64,000 bases of DNA, taken from Rhizoctonia solani. Lineage: Eukaryota; Basidiomycota; Agaricomycetes; Cantharellales; Ceratobasidiaceae. This document shows positions 33,683 through 44,440 of this stretch, one piece after another. Below the pieces are notes generated by a model. That model was not told the origin of the DNA, did no database searches, and saw only the letters and a list, made by a program, of their open reading frames with translations. Numbering within the stretch: the stretch's first letter is position 1; every line of letters starts with the position of its first letter. The position numbers were made by a program, and so were the translations under genes. The DNA lies in NCBI RefSeq assembly GCF_016906535.1, contig NC_057376.1:2170001-2234000 (forward strand). The letters run 5' to 3'.

Positions 33683-34170
33683 CAATCTTTTCCCAACTCG
33701 GAATCCTTGGCTACTTTGGCCACCTCCTTGATTGTGGCCCTCCATCCATTTGGACACTGTTTGATTCCGTGCCCCCTCTGACCACATTTCACGCAAAGAC
33801 CCAATGCACGGTGACAGTCCCTTTCCTCCAGGGTGACGTAGTTAGGGTCTTCCAATAGGCAGACCCTGGTAGTGGTGGTGGAGGTGGCCACAGTGGCCAG
33901 GGACTTGGCAGGTGCCTTCTTTGGGCGGTTCTCCTTGTTTTCCCAATGAGTATTGTCAATTTTAATGGAGGCAGCAAAGATGGCCTCCAATTTGTTGGGA
34001 ATATTGTCCTTGGTGGACAGGAGTTCCTTGACCTTCCAATGAAGGCCACGCGTGAGTTGGGTAATGTACGCCTCCTTGTTCCAATCAAGTTCCACTATAA
34101 GGTTGCAGAACTTGGTGACGTACTCAGACGTGGTGGTTGTCTGAGTCAGCACGGCTATTTTCCTGGCAGC
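33682..34170 (-). pseudogene. Gypsy-D gag C-terminal half
   Basis: Homologous to residues about 240-397 of the D2 gag: [37 protein letters not shown] and a knuckle CVKCGQRGHGIKQC, ending SELGKD-stop. The N-terminal half is deleted. Confidence 0.85.
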
Positions 34171-35157
34171 CGCAATTTATCCCCAATTTTGGCAACACAG
34201 CACAACCTCTGTATAATTTACTCAAGGAGGGCAATCCTTGGGAATGAGAGTCAGAGGGACAACAGTCCTTTGGCAGCCTGAAGAAATGTCTTACATTGGC
34301 ACCTCTTCTGTTGCAACCAGATACCACAAATGAATTCTATGTAGAGTGCAAAGCATCAGATTATGCCACCAGAGCTATACTATCCCAATTTAACTCCAAA
34401 GGGAAAATGGCCCCTGTAGCATACTTATCAAAATCCTTATCTCTGGCCAAGAAGAACTATGACATTTTTGACAAGGAACTACTTGCAGTCATCAGGGCAG
34501 TTAAGGAATGGCACCATTTATTGGAGGGATCCAAAATGCCAGTCCAAGTTTTGACAGATCATAAAAACTTGGAGTATTTTTCAATGTCACAATCCTTGAA
34601 TAAATGTCAAATCCAATGGGCAAACTTCCTAGTAGACTACAATTTCCAAATCATCTATAGACCCATGGCACAGAACAAAAAAGCAGATATCCTTTCAAGA
34701 CACTATGATTTGGTAACCCTTGATGGGGGGGTAGAGAACCAAGTTCTCCTGAAACCAGAACTTTTTATTGCATCTATCACTCCAGATCAGGAAATTAACA
34801 ATCTCATTGGTGAAGCAATCTACAAGGACATTTGTCTCAAGGAAATTTTGTACAAACTCCAGAACAAGGAAAAGGTCATAGATTGGGAATTGAAGGAAGG
34901 CTTACTATGGTTCCAAAAGAAAATATTTGTACCCAAAGATGAGACCATCAGGGACCTTATTTTGGAATCTAGGCACAACTTGGCAGCTGCAGGACATCCA
35001 GGACAAGCAAGGACATTAGAGCTTGTTGCAAGAAGCTATTATTGGCCATCCATGACAAAGTTTGTCAATTCCTATGTTAGCCACTGCAAAACTTGTATAC
35101 AATCAAAACCCACCAACCAAGTACCTGTGGGCCTGTTAAAACCATTGCAAATCTCTG
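34170..35157 (+). pseudogene. Gypsy-B RNase H and integrase zinc finger
   Basis: It resumes at FIPNFGNTAQPLYNLLKEGNPWE, has a TGA at 34246 or nearby, then RNase H (YVECKASDYATRAILSQ, YDIFDKELLAVIRAVKEW, LTDHKNLEYF) and the integrase H2C2 finger (HPGQARTLELVARSYYWPS ... HCKTCIQ). It is interrupted after LKPLQIS by LTR-E. Confidence 0.88.
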
Positions 35158-35594
35158 TGTCATAACCCATATCTGGAAAGGTTATTACCATATATATCCA
35201 CTGTCAAAGATATATATAGTATATGTGATGCACAGTGATATTTTAATAATGTAAGTTGCTGGGGGATGTTGCACTCCCCCTGCCCCCCTAGCTGCAGGCC
35301 AATGTTAAGGGAGCCTGCAGGCAAGGTCTGAATATTATATTATTAGAGAAGAGATTATGTCATCCCCCCCCACCTCAAATCTGTAGTAGTTTAGTATAGT
35401 ATTTGATAAAGGACTGGAGGGGGGGAGGTCATGTGACCCTGGTGGACTGTCAGTCTCTAAGTCACAAGCGCTTAGAGTAATGACAGTTCTGACTGCATAT
35501 ATGCGGGTATATGCGGCCTTCTATAGACTGTGGCATATCCTATTAGTAGGTGGCTTGGTCAGGAGACATGCCAGCAAAGGCATGGGTCATGACA
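35158..35594 (+). repeat. Solo LTR-E, TSD CTCTG
   Basis: 437 bp, TGTCATAACCC to GGTCATGACA. CTCTG lies at 35153-35157 and 35595-35599. The host frame rejoins precisely across it (QIS, then ERPWEDIAYDMIIGLP). Confidence 0.95.
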
Positions 35595-35599
35595 CTCTG

Positions 35600-35765
35600 A
35601 ACGTCCCTGGGAAGATATAGCCTATGATATGATAATTGGACTACCAGTTTCAGAAGGTTTTGACACCATTTTTACAGTCATTGACAGGTTTTCAAAAATG
35701 GTTCACTTCATTCCTACACAATCCACAGCATCTGCCATCTATATAGCCAACCTTTTCATGACATA
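35600..35765 (+). pseudogene. Gypsy-B integrase core, first part
   Basis: It holds the first catalytic Asp region (DIAYDMIIGLP) and TVIDRFSKMVHFIP and stops at LFMTY, where LTR-A is inserted. Confidence 0.85.
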
Positions 35766-36345
35766 TGTTGTAGACACAATCAATACCACGGAATTTATTC
35801 CAATTTTCTCAAATTTAAACAAAGTTAACTGGACAACATTTCTAATCATGTGACTTTGGCGCTTATATCATATGCAAAGCGCCAAGCCACGTCCCCATCC
35901 GCACTTAATCAGCATACCTAGCCACCTCCACCTATGACATCATCATGCCATGTCAGTGACACGTATGCATGAGTAAGGCCAACTGTGGAGCAGGGTTCTT
36001 ATTTGATACGGTATTGTGTATAGTGTATTTGTAATTAGCTCTGTCCTGTAATATATAAGGAGGCTAACCAACCATGGTAACACCCAGGTCAATTACCTCT
36101 TGTTGAATCCCCTAACTGTACAAGGCCTTAGGCCAGTAACTACTTAGTCCACACCTGTACTTGTTGCCTTAAGCAACTTGCTCACCATAGATACATAGTT
36201 TGCCATTGCCTGTAAGGCCCTGGTCACTGTACTTAGGTAGTTAGTTGTTGTAGGTAGCTCCATCACTGCCTTACGCAGTTCCTAGTTAGTTAGATATGGC
36301 CACAAGCGCCTGCTGCCTCAACGCCCCTTAAGGACGTCTAGGACA
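35766..36345 (+). repeat. Solo LTR-A in integrase, TSD ACATA
   Basis: 580 bp, TGTTGTAGACAC to GTCTAGGACA. ACATA lies at 35761-35765 and 36346-36350. Excision on paper restores FMTY-IWKLHELP of the host integrase. Confidence 0.95.
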
Positions 36346-36350
36346 ACATA

Positions 36351-37269
36351 CATATGGAAATTGCATGAATTACCCAAAAGCGCAGTCTCCAATAGAGGCC
36401 CTAACTTCAATGCCAAATTCATCAGACATCTGTATAAAAGGCTGGACATCAAACCCACATTCTCTACAGCCTACCATCCCCAAACAGATGGACAGACAGA
36501 ACAAATTCAACAAGAGGCTGAAGTCTTTATTTGCATGTTTGGGAATCATTGTCAATTGGACTGGGTCTCATTACTACCCATAGTGGAATTTGCCCTTACT
36601 AATCTAAAACAAACATCTACAAGCAAATCACCATTCCAAATATGCTATGGCTTTAATCTGCAATTCTCTGTGGGTCAGAAAACAGAGGAAGGGGTTCCCA
36701 ACACAGACAAACATGCTGAGTTCTTGGAAAAAGGGTATGACAAAGTCAAAGCAGCCTTATCCTTGTCACAAGAAAGGATGAAATACTTCTATGATCAAAG
36801 GCACAGGGAAGAAGAGGAAATTCAAGTAGGGGATAAGGTCTAGTTAAGCCATCAGAACATATCTACCAATAGACCATCCATCAAACTTAGCCATAAAAAG
36901 CTAGGCCCCTACTTGGTAATTGATAAAATTGGATTGCATGCATACAAACTACAACTGCCCCATACCATGTGCATACATCCAGTTTTCCATATAAACCTCC
37001 TTACAAAATTCCACCCTGACCCTCATGGACAAGATCCTCCACAACCTGCACCTATCATCACAGAAGAAGGTGAGGAGGAGTACAAAGTAGAAAGAATCTT
37101 GGATAGCAAATGGAAGGGATGCAGCAAGGCAAGGAAACTCTGGTATCTTGTCAAATGGAAAGGATATGACAAGGGAAGCAATTCATGGGAACCAGTAAAT
37201 AACATGGCTAATGCCAAAGAGGCTATGGAAGATTTCCATAAAGAACACCCCAACGCAGTTGGAGCTTGA
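36351..37269 (+). pseudogene. Gypsy-B integrase C-terminus and chromodomain
   Basis: Second Asp region (SNRGPNFNAKF; the usual D is N here), then YHPQTDGQTEQIQQEAEVF with the catalytic Glu and GDKV followed by a TAG at 36841-36843. A GPY/F-like region (KLGPYLVIDKIGLHAYKLQLP) follows, and then a chromodomain (EEEYKVERILDSK, WYLVKWKGYDKGSNSWEP). The terminus is followed by a purine tract (GAAGAGGGGG) and LTR-B. Confidence 0.88.
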
Positions 37270-37280
37270 AGAGGGGGTCA

Positions 37281-38294
37281 TGTCATGACCTTCATTGGCA
37301 TGACATGAATTTTTACTATTTTCTATCTTTTTTCTGAGACAGTTTCCTTTTTTGGTATATATTTATGACTTATCAAGATCATGTGACATACTTGATATAT
37401 GATGTGAAATTGTAAATGACTCATTATTTGGTACTGTTGTCTTTGATGTGGCTCACCTTATGTATATAAACCAGGTCAAGTTGCCACTAGAACAGCAAGA
37501 CTTGACCTCTTTGTCAATTCATCCTAAGCTTTTACCTTATCCCTTTGCCCAGGTTGCTTGTTGACCAATAGTGCACTTTACTACAAACCCTTAACCCAGG
37601 CCTCATCACCCTCTACCCATCCATATCCCCTGGGCCTTTGTTGCCCCTCTTGATTGCTTCATAGTCCATTTGTTACAACCTCCTTTCTTACACCACTGGA
37701 ATTGGACAATTTTTCTGATATTTCTACTATTTTTTACAAACTCTGTATCTTTTGTTTTTCAATCACGTGACCTTGGCGCTTATTATGCCAAGATGCTGTG
37801 CCAAGAGCGCTTAGGAGAAATCCACACTTCCATGCAGCCTGCAGCATGCTTCTTATTTCACATGTACACTTCCTTTTCTCATGCACACAGACCATGTAGA
37901 TAGTGCCCTTATGATATATATATAGCAGGAAAATTGCTTGGAGACCCCAAGTCAATTTTACCTTGTCTCTTGCCCATTAGAGAAGGTATCCAGCCAGCTA
38001 AGTAGCTGGCCCTCAGTGGTATACTCACGCACCCCTTATATCTGCTCACCACACCTCCCAGGCCTAAGGCCCCCATTGCCAACAGTAGATAGAAGTAGGA
38101 CATCCTAAGTGTTGTAGATACAGTAGTATAGTCAGTAGGATAGCCTTAGTTAGGAGTTTGCACTGTTTAGTATGGCCTTAAAGCACCCGCCCACCAGTGT
38201 GTACCCAACCTTATAGTTGGAGTACAACACCATTGGTGATAGGGCCACAGACTTTAAACCCACTTGTATCATAGGTCCAAGCTTAGTTGTGACA
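37281..38294 (+). repeat. LTR-B, 3' LTR of Gypsy-B, split by LTR-C
   Basis: Starts TGTCATGACC after the polypurine tract, with a TATGTATATAAACC promoter element, and ends GTTGTGACA. Removing LTR-C and one CCATT leaves 450 bp, matching the solo LTR-B at 13000-13448. Confidence 0.9.
37671..38229 (+). repeat. Solo LTR-C in LTR-B, TSD CCATT
   Basis: 559 bp, TGTTACAACC to GAGTACAACA. CCATT lies at 37666-37670 and 38230-38234. Confidence 0.95.
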
Positions 38295-38778
38295 CTACCT
38301 ATGACAACAAGCTAACTAACTATGGTGACAAGATGCTATAAGGTGTTGGTGAACTACCTAAGTACAGCAAGAACAACGCTTAAGGCGCGTAACTAAGTAT
38401 TTACTGGCCTAAGGCCTTGTACAGTATTTGGGATGCAACAAGAGGTAATTGACCTGGGTGTTACCATGGTTGGTTGGCCTCCTTATATACTCTATCTGCT
38501 AGCTAATTACAAATACATTATATCCAATGCTGAATTCAATAAGAACCCTGCTCTGCAGTTGGCCTTGCTCATGCATACGTGTCACTGATATGTCATGATG
38601 ACATCATAGGTGGAGGTGGCTATGTGTTTGCTGAATAAGCGCAGAAGGGGATGTGGCTTGGCGCTTAGTGTATGATATAAGCGCTGATGTCATGTGATTG
38701 AAAAAAGTTGTCCATTTGACTTTGTTTAAAATTGAGAAAATCAGAATAAATGTCCTTGGTATAATTGTGTCTACAACA
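38295..38778 (-). repeat. LTR-A, truncated copy
   Basis: Reverse-orientation LTR-A sequence, recognisable from GGTGTTGGTGA through GAGGTAATTGACCTGGGTG to CTACAACA at 38778. The first part is missing at the LTR-B boundary. Gypsy-B probably inserted inside it. Confidence 0.8.
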
Positions 38779-39025
38779 AATACTATACTAAACTACTACA
38801 GAGTTGAGGTGGGGGGGGGATGACATAATCTCTTCTATAATAATATAATATTCAGACCTTGCCCACAGGCTCCCTTAACATTGGTCTGCAGCTAGGGGGG
38901 CAGGGGGAGTGCAACATCCCCCAGCAACTTATATTATTAATATATCACTGTGCATCATATATACTATATATATCTTTGACAGTGGATATATATGGTAATA
39001 ACCCCTCCAGATATGGGTTATGACA
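38779..39025 (-). repeat. LTR-E, truncated copy
   Basis: Reverse complement of the first half of the 35158-35594 LTR (shared AATACTATACTAAACTACTA and CAGGGGGAGTGCAACATCCC), ending GGTTATGACA. LTR-A interrupts it on the left. Confidence 0.85.
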
Positions 39026-39264
39026 TGTTCTGTACCAGACATCTAGACCCTACCCCTAGCATGTCTAACATACCCCCCCTCCCTAACATTATCCCCTATC
39101 CCCTAACATACCCCCCTATGCCCCCTAGCATATGCCCTTACAATAACATTGCTCTGTTTCCTCCTAGCATACCCCCTTATCCCCCAATAACATCTGATAT
39201 TCTGCCAATTGCTAGCCTAGCCTACTTCTGTCTGGTCAGGACAATTTTTATATAGCAACATGGG
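39026..39264 (-). repeat. CCCCTAACATA-rich satellite, outer fragment
   Basis: C-rich stretches such as CCCCTAACATACCCCCC and TCCCTAACATTATCCCC match the larger arrays at 42140 and 43693. Confidence 0.75.
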
Positions 39265-39512
39265 TGTCATGCCCTGGAGGCATGACCACCCTAGAGTCCA
39301 CTAAGTCAAGGGGGTGGTGAGTGTGTGTGCTGTTTTCATGGAGGTTTATGGTTATCTGCATCTTTATGCTATTCAGGTGCTGCACGCTTATTATGTAATC
39401 CAATCACATATCTAAAGGTCATGTGATCATATCTTTCTTATCTTTGGTCATGTAACCTTATCTTTGTTATTATGTTTGTTCACGTATTTACTATTCCCTT
39501 CCCTTGTGAATA

Positions 39513-40973
39513 CACAGGTGTGCAAATGAAATGCAACATGTGACTGCATTTCATGAATGTGAATGCAATGCAAGAACAATGAGGATTTACATATGGATGT
39601 ATTAGTACAAGATGTAGATATAATTAATTAGAGCATAGATACAAAATATGGTGGTGATCCAATGAGGCTACATGAAGGTATGCCTTGAGGTATGCTGCTG
39701 GGTGTTGCATTTGATTTGCAAATCCAAACCAACTATCCCCAGCTCTTGTAGGTTTTGCCAATTTTAACCATTTCTTGGCCAAATTCAATCAGACAAAAAA
39801 TGCAAAGGTACTCCTATACACTAAAGAAGCTTATATGTAGGCTTACAGTGCATATGAATGAGTTTCTGGTGCTCTATGGCTACCCAGTAAACATTAACTC
39901 TTCTCCCCCTCTCCCCCTGGATTACTCTAGATGTGGGAACTATTGGGAGTCAAGAGTCAGTAATTAAGTACATGGTACTATTTAGAGTATATTATTGCAC
40001 TTTTTTGATGCATGGCTCAGGGAAAGGCAGAGATATTCATGACATTCATTGAAACTGAATGACCTGCCCAAAGGTGAGAGGCCTGTAATAGCAGTAAAAA
40101 TGCAAAAGAGAGCAAGCAATTGTAGCCAGAACATCAACAGAGTGTTAGAGATATACCATGTCAAAACTGAGACCAAGCCCATAAAAACTGATGGTGTGAG
40201 AGACCATGCAATGGAAAACTCTCATGAATGGTCAATTTTACTATGAAATTCCAACCATTCATGAGAGTTTTCCATTGCATGGTCTCTCACACCATCAGTT
40301 TTTATGGGCTTGGTCTCAGTTTTGACATGGTATATCTCTAACACTCTGTTGATGTTCTGGCTACAATTGCTTGCTCTCTTTTGCATTTTTACTGCTATTA
40401 CAGGCCTCTCACCTTTGGGCAGGTCATTCAGTTTCAATGAATGTCATGAATATCTCTGCCTTTCCCTGAGCCATGCATCAAAAAAGTGCAATAATATACT
40501 CTAAATAGTACCATGTACTTAATTACTGACTCTTGACTCCCAATAGTTCCCACATCTAGAGTAATCCAGGGGGAGAGGGGGAGAAGAGTTAATGTTTACT
40601 GGGTAGCCATAGAGCACCAGAAACTCATTCATATGCACTGTAAGCCTACATATAAGCTTCTTTAGTGTATAGGAGTACCTTTGCATTTTTTGTCTGATTG
40701 AATTTGGCCAAGAAATGGTTAAAATTGGCAAAACCTACAAGAGCTGGGGATAGTTGGTTTGGATTTGCAAATCAAATGCAACACCCAGCAGCATACCTCA
40801 AGGCATACCTTCATGTAGCCTCATTGGATCACCACCATATTTTGTATCTATGCTCTAATTAATTATATCTACATCTTGTACTAATACATCCATATGTAAA
40901 TCCTCATTGTTCTTGCATTGCATTCACATTCATGAAATGCAGTCACATGTTGCATTTCATTTGCACACCTGTG
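39513..40973. mobile_element. Giant palindromic element (720-bp arms), TA target
   Basis: Arms 39513-40232 and 40254-40973 are inverted copies. Everywhere I compared them base by base they matched, and mirrored ORFs on the two strands translate identically. The spacer is 21 bp (40233-40253). Ends are CACAGGTGTGC/GCACACCTGTG flanked by TA on both sides. The nested LTR-G copy shows the empty site (GAATATATAAGG). There is no credible gene; the mirrored frames of up to 71 aa are products of the symmetry. TA duplication suggests mobilisation by a Tc1/mariner-type transposase. Confidence 0.93.
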
Positions 40974-41101
40974 TATATAAGGAGGGTTCTGAGAGCCTTA
41001 GGCCTCAGAACTCAACCTCTTATCCCCTTCCACCACTACCTACCCTAAGACATACAATTAAGAGTATTGCCTGAGAGCATACCAGTCACTGTCAAATATC
41101 T

Positions 41102-41641
41102 TGTCAGAGCCAACAACTACCACAGGGTAAACCTAACTAGCTAACAGCCCAGAGGGACTTAAGTATGGGCTAGTAGGATCTAACAGAGCTCAAGGCAACT
41201 GCCAGATAAAGGGGTGGACAAGACCAAATATAGTAAGAGTGCACTATGCTGTTAAGACAGCTTGGCAAGGGACCTTTGACAGGGACTGGTATGCTCTCAG
41301 GCAATACTCTTAGGTGTATGTCTTAGGGTAGTAGGTGTGGAAGGGATAAGAGGTTGAGTTCTGAGGCTTAAGGCTCTCAGAACCCTCCTTATATATTCAA
41401 CAATCAGAGGGAATAGTATATACAGTGACAAACACAATAACAAAGATAAGGTCACATGACCAGAGATAAGAAAACAAGATCACATGACTAAAGGTCATGT
41501 GATGAGATTACATAATAAGCGCTCAGCGCCTAAATAGCATAAAGGTGCATATATCCATAAATCTTCATAAAAATAGCGCATATATTCACTATTTCTTCGA
41601 CTTAGTGGATTTTAAGGTGGTCACGCCTCTAGGGCATGACA
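41102..41641 (-). repeat. Solo LTR-G nested in LTR-G, TSD TATCT
   Basis: 540 bp, starting TGTCAGAGCC and ending AGGGCATGACA, opposite to its host LTR. TATCT lies at 41097-41101 and 41642-41646. Confidence 0.94.
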
Positions 41642-41869
41642 TATCTTTAGCCCTGCTATCTTTATAGCACAGTGCATCTTACTGTATCAGGTCTTGTCCT
41701 ACCCCTTTCCTGGCATTGCCTCTGAGCTCTGTTAGGCCCTACTAGCTGATAAGTCCTATATTAGGCAATAGCTTCTTAGGTTTTTCCCTCTGGTAGTTGT
41801 TGGCTCTGACAATGGGTTAATGTAGTCTAACAACAACAGCAGGTAGCATGAATCTTGTGAGGCTAGCAT

Positions 41870-42160
41870 CTTCTAACTTGGTGTTGAGGCAATGGTGGGG
41901 TTGCAAATATGCCACAAAAGGGAACTATGATACAATGACTAATCATCCATGAATGGAAATTATGTCCAGAATGTGAGGCCATGATCTTCTTATATGGTAC
42001 AAGTCACATGACTTGATTCATATAATATCCCATATGAAGAAATCATAGCCCCACGTTCTGAAGATGATTTCTATTTTTGGATGATTAGTCATCATATCAT
42101 AATTCCCTTTTCTGGCCTCTCTGCAACCCCACCCATTGCCTTTAAACCAAGTTAGTCACT
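41870..42160. mobile_element. Fold-back MITE
   Basis: Arms of about 130 bp are inverted around 42005. CTAACTTGG near 41873 pairs with CCAAGTTAG near 42147, GGTGGGGTTGCA with TGCAACCCCACC, and GACTAATCATCC with GGATGATTAGTC. No ORF. Confidence 0.8.
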
Positions 42161-42588
42161 AACATCATCCCCTATCCCCCTAATATATCAGTCTGTCTCC
42201 TACTATCCCTGCCTTCATTCACATTGATCTCTATGCCATACCACGTTGCTGCTCACTAACATTATCCCTGTCCCCTATAATGATCCCAATCCCTCCAATC
42301 CCCTGATGATGTACCCCTCCTCACTAAACATTATCTTGTACTCCCCCAGCAGAATCCTCTATCTGCCCTATCACCCACCAATGTACCTGGTCACTAACAT
42401 TATCCCCAATCCCAGCTATCATGCTGCCTATACCCCCTAACAACATACCACCCCTTACTAACATTACCTGTTATTCCCCTAGCATGTCCCCCTTATGCCC
42501 CCTATCCCCCTACTAACATACCCCCCCACTACCATTGTACCTATCCCCCATAGCATACCTCCCAATCCCCCCTAACATACTCCCCCTG
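42161..42588 (-). repeat. CCCCTAACATA-rich satellite, middle fragment
   Basis: Repeated CACTAACATTATCCCC and CCCCTAACATAC motifs, degenerate with no fixed period. It belongs to the left inverted repeat flanking the helicase gene. Confidence 0.8.
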
Positions 42589-43692
42589 TGTTACACCCTC
42601 ATGAGCTATACCATTTGTTACAACCCCCTAACTTATACCACTGGATTCAGACAATTTTTCTATTATTTTTAGTATTTTTTACGGACTCAATATCTTTTGT
42701 TTTTCAATCACGTGATCTCGGCACTTATATTGCCAAGATGCCGTGCCAAGGGCACTTAGGAAGAATCCACGCTTCTGTGCAGCCTGCAGCACTCTTCTCT
42801 TTTCAAACATACTCTTCCTTTTGCACAGACCACTTTGTAAATAGTGCCCTTGTTATAAATACAGCAGGAAAATTGCTTGGAGATCCCAAGTTGATTTTAC
42901 CTTGTCTCATATTCATTGAGGAGGCCATCATCAGCCAGCTAAGTAGCCAGCCCCAGTAGTATTACCAACCTACCCCTTTACTTCACTCACCACACCTCCA
43001 GGCCTTCAGCCCCTTTGTCATTGTAGGTAGTACAGTAGTTGCCACCTTAAGCAGTTAGTAGCAGAAGATAGCCTAGTTAGCAGATTAGTCAGCATTTGCA
43101 GTGTATTAGATACAGCCTTAAGCGCCCAACCCACTAGTGTGTACCCACCTTACAGTGGTGTACAACACCATTGGATTTGGACAATTTTTCTCTTATTTTT
43201 ACTATTTTTTACAAACCTGATATCTTACCTTTTTCAATAATGTGATTTTGGTGCTTATTATGCCAAGATGCCATGCCAAGGACAACCAGGAGAAATCCAT
43301 GCTTCTGCACAGCCCACAGCATGCTTCTCTTTTCACATGTAGGCTTCTATTCACACATGCACAGACCACATGTGATTAGGATCATTGTCTATATATACAG
43401 CAGGGAAATCACTTGGAGACCCCAAGGCAATTTTACCTTGTCTTTCATCACAGACAGGTCTCAGAAGCCTAGCCAAGTAGCTAGGACCCTAGTAGTACAT
43501 TGCTTACTCCCTCTATCAGACTCACCACACCTCCCAGCCCTAAGGGCACTTTGCATTGCCAGTAGTTAGTTAGTTGTTGCCTTAAGCAACTTAGATTCAG
43601 TAGTATAGCCTTAGAGTAGAGTTCACTGTGTTTAGTACGGCCTCAAGTGCCCATCACCAGTGTGTACACAACCTTACAGTTGGCACACAACA
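42589..43692 (+). repeat. LTR-C inside LTR-C within the satellite
   Basis: The outer LTR-C (TGTTACACCC to GGCACACAACA, about 547 bp net) is interrupted after its first 27 bp by a second LTR-C at 42616-43167 (552 bp) with a perfect CCATT duplication (42611-42615 and 43168-43172). Outer flanks are CCCTG and CCCTC, an imperfect duplication within satellite DNA. Confidence 0.9.
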
Positions 43693-44440
43693 CCCTCACT
43701 AACATTGCCCCTATTCCCCCACTAACATACCACCTCACTGACATTACCCCCTGTTGCCCTAGCATACCCCCATCCCCCTAACATCCCCCTCTCACTAGCA
43801 TTATCCCCTATCCCCCCTAGCATACTCCTTATTCCCCCTAACATACCCCTCTCACCAACATTACCCCCTATCCCCCCTATCCCTCACTAACATACCATCT
43901 CACTAACATTCCCCCTATCCCCCTGCTAACATACCCCCCCCTCACTAACATTTTCCCCTATCCCTCATAACATATCCCCCTATCCCCCACTAACATCCCC
44001 CCCCCTCACTAACATTATCCCCTATCTCCTGCTAGCATATCCCTTATCCCTCCTAACATACCCCTCCACTAACATTATCCCCTATCCTCCTGTACACTAC
44101 CTGTACCACCCCTGACTACCATTATCCCCTATGAGTACACACCCCTTATAACATTTCTTAACATTTACCCCTATCCTACATCCCATACTTTCCCCTATAC
44201 TAACATAACATATACCCCTATCCCCTCACTACCATCTCCCCTACCATTATATTACCCCCTACTCACCTTCCTGGCCATCCCCCTCCCCCTGTGCTGGGGC
44301 CTTATGTTACCTATATGTTAGGACCTGTGCAGTCCACATGCTGGCACCATCAGTGACAGAATACCATCAGTGCTGAGGGAGGGGTTTGACATAATGTTAA
44401 TGTTAGTCTACTGAAATAGGTGTTGATCTGCACAACTGAT
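43693..44440 (-). repeat. Left inverted repeat R-L with C-rich satellite
   Basis: Satellite to about 44270, then a unique-like part (GGCCTTATGTTACC, GGTGCCAGC on the minus strand, TCAGTGACAG, CTGAAATAGGTG). Reverse-complemented, it aligns through its length with 50640-50695, 52585-52648 and 58136-58730 once insertions there are removed. Confidence 0.88.

Larger units (their letters stand above)
29704..34170 (-). mobile_element. Gypsy-D: 5'-truncated chromovirus inserted in Gypsy-B
   Basis: A minus-strand element with its 3' LTR at 29704-30263 (LTR-C, 560 bp) and a polypurine tract (CTTTAAGGGGGGGCAA on the minus strand) at the LTR boundary. Pol and the C-terminal half of gag extend to about 34170, where gag breaks off at AARKIAVLTQ. 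There the flanking Gypsy-B reading resumes at FIPNFG. No 5' LTR and no second target duplication remain, so one deletion removed Gypsy-D's 5' end together with about 70 codons of the host RT. It is closely related to Gypsy-D2 at the right end of the window. Confidence 0.9.
26848..38294 (+). mobile_element. Gypsy-B: 5'-truncated chromovirus split by later insertions
   Basis: Plus-strand segments 26848-28242, 28809-28864, 29431-29703, about 34170-35157, 35600-35765 and 36351-37280 plus a 3' LTR (LTR-B, 37281-38294) read in order as gag knuckle, protease, RT, RNase H, integrase and chromodomain. The 5' LTR and N-terminal gag are missing at the LTR-F boundary. The insertions have mostly perfect target duplications, so the order of events can be reconstructed. 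Confidence 0.92.
39265..41811 (+). repeat. Solo LTR-G with two nested insertions, TSD ATGGG
   Basis: TGTCATGCCC to GGCTCTGACA. ATGGG lies at 39260-39264 and 41812-41816. Subtracting the palindrome (plus one TA) and the nested LTR-G (plus one TATCT) leaves 539 bp, in agreement with the 540 bp of the nested copy. The TATATAAGG promoter element is split by the palindrome. Confidence 0.93.

Noticed and set aside
39755..40731. Pairs of identical proteins on both strands
   Set aside because: A direct consequence of the palindrome. The frames are short, lack motifs and have no sign of selection.
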